Origin: Candidatus Moraniibacteriota bacterium
GTDB taxonomy: Bacteria > Patescibacteriota > Minisyncoccia > Moranbacterales > UBA11712
Reading direction: 5' to 3'
DNA length: 10,202 nt
NCBI GenBank assembly: GCA_003157295.1
Contig: PMJF01000074.1
Span: forward strand, 1-10,202
The translations under genes and the position numbers were made by a program. The notes beneath the pieces are model-generated. The model did not search any database. It was given only the letters and a program-made list of their open reading frames with translations, and was not told the origin of the DNA. This document shows, in pieces, positions 5,429 through 10,202 of the stretch; positions within the stretch are counted from its first letter, which is position 1; each line of letters opens with the position of its first letter.

Positions 5429-6025
5429 TTATCCGCCTAGCAATTGAAGAATTTGTTTGGCAATCACCATAGCGCCTATTGCGATTATCGCACCAATTAG
5501 CGTGTTTTTGAGAATTTTCTTGGCCCGCTCGACCCTCGTGTCATCTCCCCAGGCCAAAAAATAGGCGATCCCACCGATCAGAAAACCGATTATTGCATAT
5601 AGTCCCACCAGAATGAGAAAGCCTTTGAGCCCGTTGAGGAGTATTGCTGCCATAGGAGAGGTAGCCGCCACATTGGCGGGATTTCCCTGCAGTAAGTTCA
5701 TTATTTCTTTATATATCACAGGCGCGCCGACCACAATCGCGAATCCGCCGATCGCGTACATCATCATGGTCTTACCGAGCGCGGCCATATTCTTGTTTCC
5801 AAAGGCGGCCACTATATAGAACGAAGAACCGATAATGATGAATATTATCGCGATCGTTCCGGCCACAGCGTTGAGATATCCCTGGGCATTGACCATAATT
5901 CCCGTGAGATTGCTCATATTCTGGCCGAGGGGATCGTTGAAGTTCGCGCTAACGGCACGAGCGGCCTTTGCACTGAGCAGAAAAGCGATAGAAATTGGAA
6001 TTAGTGAGAAAACATTTTTTTTCAT
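5429..6025 (-). CDS. Tandem double-domain pilin-like membrane protein (2)
   Basis: A 198-aa paralogue of the protein at 4797. The signal peptide MKKNVFSLIPISIAFLLSAK... ends ARA|V at residue 24. Hairpin one (about 47-75 and 86-112) has turn GNKNMAALGK. Hairpin two (about 127-158 and 171-194) has turn GDDTRVERAKK. A short NPANVAATSP linker separates them. The frame is open upstream to 6124, but starting there would overlap the preceding gene by 80 bases and put the signal peptide 33 residues inside. The ATG at 6025, 19 bases after that gene's TAG, gives a clean secretion signal. No Shine-Dalgarno is evident, so translational coupling is likely. Probable subunit of the same filament or membrane complex. 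Confidence 0.86.
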   Translation of the reverse strand: MKKNVFSLIPISIAFLLSAKAARAVSANFNDPLGQNMSNLTGIMVNAQGYLNAVAGTIAIIFIIIGSSFYIVAAFGNKNMAALGKTMMMYAIGGFAIVVGAPVIYKEIMNLLQGNPANVAATSPMAAILLNGLKGFLILVGLYAIIGFLIGGIAYFLAWGDDTRVERAKKILKNTLIGAIIAIGAMVIAKQILQLLGG

Positions 6026-6044
6026 ATATACTAATCTAAAAAGG

Positions 6045-6770
6045 CTACGGCTGGATTGGCTCATATAAAGAAACTGTTTTTTCCAGACACGCAGGAGAGC
6101 CAGAGATGAGAACGCCATCGCCAATGACCGAATAATTTATAGAGCTTGCTTGTCCTTCAGGAAGACGGATCGTCGAAAAACGAAACTTACCATTTTTGAA
6201 ATCCAGTTTTTGTCCTAAATCATTTTCGGAGAAATTAATATTCGGATATAGCACCGGATGCAAATCTTTCAACATTGTTTTTTCCCAATCCTTCATCCAC
6301 GTTAAAGTATCCGGATAAAGATTGGTGTAGGACTTTTCAACATTATAACCTAGGTAAATTCCAAAAGTTTTATCACTATTGTTGTCAGGGCAATAAAATA
6401 TTTCGTAGTCGGCGTTATCAAGAAATGGCCTTAGTTGCTCGCTTAATTTCATACCGACCGCCGTTTCGAAATCATCAAGTGGCATTGTGCTGCCGTCCTT
6501 GTTTTTAAACCTAGTTCTTTCTATTCCATTGGAAAGCGCGCTTTCAGGTATTGGTCCTTTTGAAATATCTCTAAAAAATTGCTGGACGGCCTGGGGACTT
6601 TCAATGGTTCTTTTTGTCGCGCCAGGGGAAAACGGGAGCGTCGGAGCGGGAAGAACCGGAGGAGTTTTTTCCGCGGACTGTTTTTTCTTTGCAGATAGAA
6701 AGGCAAGAAAAAGTATTACCAACATCAGTGTAGTGACGATTGCAATAATGAAAATAGTATTTTTTTTCAT
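6045..6770 (-). CDS. Membrane-anchored extracytoplasmic protein, unknown
   Basis: I do not recognise this 241-aa protein. One N-terminal transmembrane helix (about 5-27) is followed by KKK, a Pro-rich spacer (36-50) and a soluble domain (about 55-241) rich in aromatic and acidic residues. The C-terminal part has beta-like segments (GKFRFSTIRLPEG, SINYSVIGDGVLISGS) and ends KTVSLYEPIQP. There are only two cysteines (C127, C228). The positive charges may sit on either side of the helix: a lone K-K pair precedes it and three lysines follow, so topology is uncertain, although the Pro-rich spacer suggests an exported domain. It lies 16 bases after the pilin-peptidase fusion gene and 19 bases before a tandem pilin gene, so it probably belongs to the same assembly. 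Confidence 0.82.
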   Translation of the reverse strand: MKKNTIFIIAIVTTLMLVILFLAFLSAKKKQSAEKTPPVLPAPTLPFSPGATKRTIESPQAVQQFFRDISKGPIPESALSNGIERTRFKNKDGSTMPLDDFETAVGMKLSEQLRPFLDNADYEIFYCPDNNSDKTFGIYLGYNVEKSYTNLYPDTLTWMKDWEKTMLKDLHPVLYPNINFSENDLGQKLDFKNGKFRFSTIRLPEGQASSINYSVIGDGVLISGSPACLEKTVSLYEPIQP

Positions 6771-6786
6771 AACGTTTTCTTATCAA

Positions 6787-7824
6787 TTAACACCCCGGAC
6801 ATATATCCGCCGCTCTTATTATTCTGATACCTGACGTATTCAGCATGCTCGATCCAGAACTCGGATGAATTCCTGCCGCATCGCTTGCCCCCATAATTTG
6901 CGAACATCCGTTATTGAGACAGATACCAACATGGCCTGGCCTTACCAAGGCGTCGCCCGCCCTGATCGAACTTGGGTCGGTCAAGTCTTGGGCGTTGCTA
7001 TACATTGTGTGTGAATTACCGGTTGGAGCCTGACACCCCGCCGCTTTATAGGCATCCCTGGTTGTCGAAGAGCAGTCATTCGATCCGGAAACATAAGCTG
7101 TACCGCTAAAAGTCATGATATTCTGTACAACTCCATCGCATCCTTTCCCCGTCATATTTCCAGTGCTTCCGGCCAATGTCGGCCCCAGGCTCGTCGCCGC
7201 CGGCCCCTGCGTTTGCGTTATGTCACAGGTAAATTGCCACCAGTTTCCGCCCGTCGGATGCTTGAAGCCGACCATTTGCATCACCAGATTCACAAACAGC
7301 CAGGATCCCATCCCGATGACAAAAGCCGTGAGACCAAGTGTGAGCGCTTTTTTGGCTTTGTCTATCATCCCCTTGCTCCCGGTTGAGACCATATAGAAAA
7401 CTCCGGCCACGGTGATGACTAGCATCGTCGCGATGAACAAAAGCCCCAGCAGAAAATCGAAAATTTTCTTGAAACCAAGGATGAGATGGCAAAGCGTGCA
7501 ATTCTGATCGCAAGGAACCAGTCCTCCGGGATCACGAGCGGGAGCGGAGGTTGAAGAAACTGAGCTTTGGACCTGAGTTTGACTCTGATTCTGGGCTGGA
7601 TTATTTTGCTTACAACAAACTCCCTCCGAAAAATCTATTCCCGGTATGTCCACATTGCATTTATTCGAAGTTTGAGTGAAGCCATCCGCGCATGCCGGAA
7701 CACATGATTCTCCTGCTCCACACTCGGCCTTCGCGATATTGGTGAAAACAAAAAAACACGCTGAAATTAATAACAGGGAAAAAGTTAATGCTATTTTTTT
7801 TTGACTTGGTATGTTCTCTTTCAC
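6787..7824 (-). CDS. Pilin fused to an NlpC/P60-like cysteine peptidase
   Basis: A 345-aa fusion. The signal peptide (1-33) ends AKA|E. A Cys-rich exported segment (35-72) and a Gln/Ser linker follow. A CPR-type pilin domain (about 100-190) has the pre-helix motif CDQNCTLCHL (105-114), helix 1 (about 121-147), turn GSKGMIDKAKKAL and helix 2 (about 162-187). The exported C-terminal domain (about 226-345) has the arrangement of NlpC/P60 peptidoglycan hydrolases: SNDCSSTTRDAYKAAG with candidate nucleophile C251, AGDALVRPGHVGICLNNG with H298, and a later H320 as possible third residue. It would place a wall-cutting enzyme at the pilus or secretion site, joining VirB1-like and VirB2-like roles. 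The GTG start overlaps the TAG of the solute-binding gene by one base, so translation is coupled. Activity is inferred from residues only. Confidence 0.85.
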   Translation of the reverse strand: MKENIPSQKKIALTFSLLLISACFFVFTNIAKAECGAGESCVPACADGFTQTSNKCNVDIPGIDFSEGVCCKQNNPAQNQSQTQVQSSVSSTSAPARDPGGLVPCDQNCTLCHLILGFKKIFDFLLGLLFIATMLVITVAGVFYMVSTGSKGMIDKAKKALTLGLTAFVIGMGSWLFVNLVMQMVGFKHPTGGNWWQFTCDITQTQGPAATSLGPTLAGSTGNMTGKGCDGVVQNIMTFSGTAYVSGSNDCSSTTRDAYKAAGCQAPTGNSHTMYSNAQDLTDPSSIRAGDALVRPGHVGICLNNGCSQIMGASDAAGIHPSSGSSMLNTSGIRIIRAADICPGC

Positions 7825-9269
7825 TATTTCTTAATTAGCAAATTCACGCTCTTCTCAGCGTTGTCAATGGCATCTTTCGGATCGGCGTTTTTGAGCGCGA
7901 CATTTTCGATCATATCGTCAAAGATCTTTTCCACCGCCAGATTGTCAGGCTGGGACCAGCTTTTGGCGATAATGTTTCCTTCCGCAAAAGGAGCGAGCAG
8001 AAGATCGTTCCTCTGGACTCCTACCAAATCGCGCCGGGCCGCCGGTTTTTTCTGCGTCGTGGCGTATTCAGCCGCCGGGTCATAATCAGCGCTTTCTTTC
8101 GTCGCCGGTGGTCTCGGCAAACCTTGGCTTGCTACCGGGGGCATGGTCAAATAACGAATGAAATTCCACGCTTCGCCTGTTCTTTGCTCGTTAGTAGCCG
8201 GAGTTTTCCCGCTGCCTCCTGAAGCGGAGTCTGCCTTAGCCGTTTTATTCTTGGAAACCGCATATCCCCAATAATTAGCGAAGTTGAGATTGACACCCTT
8301 TCCGCTTTTATCGATATTTTGCGGAAGAGTCGATATTCCCAGATTCATTTTGGGCGCTTTTGACTGGATTTTCGGGATCAGCCAGGAATAGTCGATCGTC
8401 ATCGCTGTCTGGCCTTCGATAAAGCTGTCCACGGAATTGTGCATCGAGGAATTCCATGAATATTCTTTATTGCTGCGGTTGGAAAATTTGGTGTAATAGG
8501 CCAGAGCGGCTTGGCCTGGAGAAATCGGGTTCTTTCCCGCCAAAGATGCATCGGTAAATTCGGCAAAGGTGGCCAAATTAGTTTTCGTGTCATTCATTTG
8601 CGCTCCGGCCTGCATCATAATGGCCGTCAGAATATCCGTTGCCCGGTTGATCTTTCCGTCGCCCGGGCTGGCATCGCTCGAGGCTCCCATGGCCGCGCCG
8701 GACTGAACGATGTTTCCGAAAGAATCAACTTTGGTCATACGCGTTACCGCGTCATCAAACTCGGCCCAGGTACGGGGAGGAGAGGAAAAGCCCGCTTGAT
8801 TAAGCAGGCCCTTATTGAAGTAAAGTGCCAAAGAATCAACTGAAAGTGGCAGGGCAAATATCTTTGAGTCTTTTACAAAATCCTGTGAAACAACATCGAC
8901 GAATGTGTCCTGCACCTGCTTAGGAGTGATAACAGAATCCGGAGCGGGAAACAGCTTGTCCTGGTGCTTTGCGAGCCAGGAATTATGGATCAAGAAAATA
9001 TCCGGACCGTTCCCTGTCGCCAGGGCATCTCGCAGATCGTTTTCGTAAGAATCAACGGTCATTTTTTTGTACTGGATATCTTTTATGACCGGGTTTCTTT
9101 TTTTATACTCGCTGATCACCTTTGCCATCGTGTCCGAATCGTCAAAGAGACCCCAAACTTCCAGACTGACCTCATAATTAGGAACCTGCGGTTTGCATCC
9201 GCAGCCGGAAAGAAAAACCATTGAAAGTAAGAGCGAGAAAGAGATAATAGCCGATATTTTTTTCTTCAT
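7824..9269 (-). CDS. ABC-type extracellular solute-binding lipoprotein
   Basis: A 481-aa protein resembling family 1 (sugar-type) substrate-binding proteins. The lipoprotein signal peptide has lipobox LSGC with C23 as lipidation site. The opening EVSLEVWGLFDDSDTMAKVI and the segments GPDIFLIHNSWLAKH, ALPLSVDSLALYFNKGL and FIEGQTAMTIDYSWLIPKI are typical of the fold, as is the late EAWNFIRYL helix. Length fits the family. No permease or ATPase gene lies in the window: it heads operon A and overlaps the pilin-peptidase gene by one base. It might work with a transporter elsewhere, or serve as a ligand-binding surface part of the pilus system. The ATG at 9269 gives a canonical lipoprotein signal. 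No clear Shine-Dalgarno, but a good promoter lies about 35 bases upstream. The ligand is unknown. Confidence 0.9.
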   Translation of the reverse strand: MKKKISAIISFSLLLSMVFLSGCGCKPQVPNYEVSLEVWGLFDDSDTMAKVISEYKKRNPVIKDIQYKKMTVDSYENDLRDALATGNGPDIFLIHNSWLAKHQDKLFPAPDSVITPKQVQDTFVDVVSQDFVKDSKIFALPLSVDSLALYFNKGLLNQAGFSSPPRTWAEFDDAVTRMTKVDSFGNIVQSGAAMGASSDASPGDGKINRATDILTAIMMQAGAQMNDTKTNLATFAEFTDASLAGKNPISPGQAALAYYTKFSNRSNKEYSWNSSMHNSVDSFIEGQTAMTIDYSWLIPKIQSKAPKMNLGISTLPQNIDKSGKGVNLNFANYWGYAVSKNKTAKADSASGGSGKTPATNEQRTGEAWNFIRYLTMPPVASQGLPRPPATKESADYDPAAEYATTQKKPAARRDLVGVQRNDLLLAPFAEGNIIAKSWSQPDNLAVEKIFDDMIENVALKNADPKDAIDNAEKSVNLLIKK

Positions 9270-9303
9270 TAGATTTTTATTTTTGAAGTTTAGCTATGCT
9301 TGA

Positions 9304-9332
9304 ATTTTACAATAAGTCAGGAAAAGAAACAA
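9304..9332 (-). promoter_or_regulatory. Promoter of operon A
   Basis: On the minus strand, TTGTTT (9332-9327) is followed after 17 bases by TAAAAT (9309-9304). The transcript would start near 9297, giving a leader of about 28 bases before the lipoprotein ATG. The position between the gyrA terminator and the operon supports it. Confidence 0.6.
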
Positions 9333-9388
9333 ATCGGCGAAAATATCAAATTCTAACTAAAAAATAAAGCTCAAAATCCAACAGCTGT

Positions 9389-9421
9389 AAAAAAGAGGCA
9401 GTTCCTGAAAAGGACCGCCTC
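9389..9421 (-). terminator. Intrinsic terminator of gyrA
   Basis: The minus strand forms GAGGCGGTCCT with AGGA-A-CTGCCTC (one bulged A, one G-T pair) around loop TTTC, then TTTTTT (9394-9389). It lies 26 bases after the gyrA stop and separates gyrA from the pilin operon. Confidence 0.88.
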
Positions 9422-9447
9422 AATTAAAATGTTCGTGTTAAAAATTG

Positions 9448-10202
9448 TTACAGCACCGTCGTGGCCGCGATCTTGTCGTCCTGGTTGAGCCGCATGACAC
9501 GCACTCCTTGTGTCGCCCGGCCGAGGGCGGAAATGCTGCGGAGAGGCGTGCGAATAATCTGGCCTTTCGAAGAGCTCGCGATCATATCCGTGTCCAGATT
9601 ATCCGTGTTGACTATATGAGCCGAAACCAGTTTCCCGGTCTTGGGCGTTATTTTAGCCGTTTTTATCCCGCTTCCACCCCGGCGCTGGATCTTATAGCCC
9701 TTGAGATCGGATCTTTTTCCAAAGCCGTTTTCGGAAAAAACCAGCACTTGATTTCCTTTTTGGTCTTTGAGAACCACATCCATCCCGACAACCGAGTCAT
9801 CTTTGCGAAGTTTCACGCCCCGCACACCAGCTGCCGTGCGGCCCATTGGGCGGACATCTGTTTCCTTGAAGTGGATAGCTTGGCCGCCGGCAGTGGTAAT
9901 AATTACTTCGTCTTTTCCGGTAGTCGGCGCGATCCAGCGAAGCTCGTCGTCTTTCACCAGATTGAGCGCGATCAGTCCTGACCTTCTCACTTTGGCAAAG
10001 TCTTCAACGGCCGTTTTTTTCACTGTGCCAAATTTCGTTGTCATAAAAAGATATTTTGCCTGGCTGCCTTTGCTGATGGAAATTACGGCTGTTATTTTTT
10101 CTCCCGGCGCGATCTGGAGGAAGTTGACGATCGCTTGTCCTTTGGCGATTCGTGAAGAGACTGGAATTTCATAGGCCTTGGCTTGAAATACCTTCACGCT
10201 AT
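9448..10202 (-). CDS. gyrA: DNA gyrase subunit A, C-terminal part (5' end outside window)
   Basis: The last 250 or so residues of GyrA; the reading frame runs off the right edge, so the N-terminal breakage-reunion domain is not visible. The visible part is the DNA-wrapping beta-pinwheel domain, with repeated blade motifs (KVFQAKAYEIP, FGTVKKTAVEDF, MGRTAAGVRGVKL, GFGKRSDLKGY, SKGQIIRTPLRSI, LGRATQGVRVMRL). A GyrA-box QRRGGSG (residues 172-178 of the fragment) distinguishes it from ParC, with Ser where the common box has Arg or Lys. The protein stops right after the last blade and lacks the acidic tail found in E. coli GyrA. Gyrase introduces negative supercoils using ATP together with GyrB. 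The GTG near the edge is an internal valine codon, not a start. Confidence 0.96.
   Translation of the reverse strand, partial: SVKVFQAKAYEIPVSSRIAKGQAIVNFLQIAPGEKITAVISISKGSQAKYLFMTTKFGTVKKTAVEDFAKVRRSGLIALNLVKDDELRWIAPTTGKDEVIITTAGGQAIHFKETDVRPMGRTAAGVRGVKLRKDDSVVGMDVVLKDQKGNQVLVFSENGFGKRSDLKGYKIQRRGGSGIKTAKITPKTGKLVSAHIVNTDNLDTDMIASSSKGQIIRTPLRSISALGRATQGVRVMRLNQDDKIAATTVL

Noticed and set aside
5421..5430. Ten-base palindrome AAAGCGCTTT near a pilin stop
   Set aside because: Short palindromes of this length are expected by chance, and no promoter or second copy accompanies it.
6026..6124. Longer N-terminus for the tandem pilin, starting at 6124
   Set aside because: It overlaps the preceding gene and buries a clean signal peptide 33 residues inside the protein.
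8511..8843. Opposite-strand ORFs inside the lipoprotein and pilin genes
   Set aside because: They lie wholly antisense to well-supported genes, with no RBS or recognisable domain.

Overview
The window looks like chromosomal DNA from a Candidate Phyla Radiation (Patescibacteria, probably Parcubacteria-like) bacterium. The main reason is a cluster of small two-helix membrane proteins of the VirB2-like 'T4SS pilin' type common in that radiation; one carries the CxxCHL segment before its first helix that I associate with CPR versions. tRNA genes without encoded CCA, short intergenic gaps and mostly absent Shine-Dalgarno sequences fit. The assignment comes from reading the sequence, not from a search.

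Layout, left to right. Positions 1-160 hold the 3' half of a tRNA-Phe, a tRNA-Gly and a bidirectional terminator, all oriented to the right. All later genes are on the minus strand, so transcription runs from high to low coordinates. At the right edge is the 3' part of gyrA (9448-10202), with a terminator at 9389-9421. A promoter near 9304-9332 starts operon A: an ABC-type solute-binding lipoprotein (7824-9269), a pilin fused to an NlpC/P60-like peptidase (6787-7824), an unknown anchored protein (6045-6770) and two tandem double-pilin proteins (5429-6025, 4797-5396). A single-domain pilin (4396-4749) closes it; that gene also has its own extended -10 promoter, the only full Shine-Dalgarno in the cluster, and a terminator.

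A dense 200-bp regulatory patch (4199-4398) follows: a perfect 24-bp palindrome, the terminator, a consensus DnaA box, a promoter, and a leader able to fold into a three-way junction whose last strand holds the ribosome binding site of the next gene. Operon B then runs through a secreted protein (3684-4196), a membrane-anchor ORF in the same frame after a single TAA (3450-3674), a small multi-helix protein (3106-3447), a 552-aa Gly/Ser-rich protein ending in a pilin domain (1425-3083) and a last small pilin (1036-1392). Finally comes a tRNA-Leu whose 3' CCA directly touches the ATG of an RluA-family pseudouridine synthase gene (162-848).

Taken together, 1036-7824 encodes six proteins with eight pilin-like domains, plus a wall hydrolase domain, secreted and anchored accessory proteins and a solute-binding lipoprotein. 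The best reading is a set of major, tandem and specialised pilins for an envelope-spanning filament or secretion/uptake machine. No ATPase, coupling protein or channel gene of a type IV secretion system is in the window, so assembly, cargo and function remain inferred.
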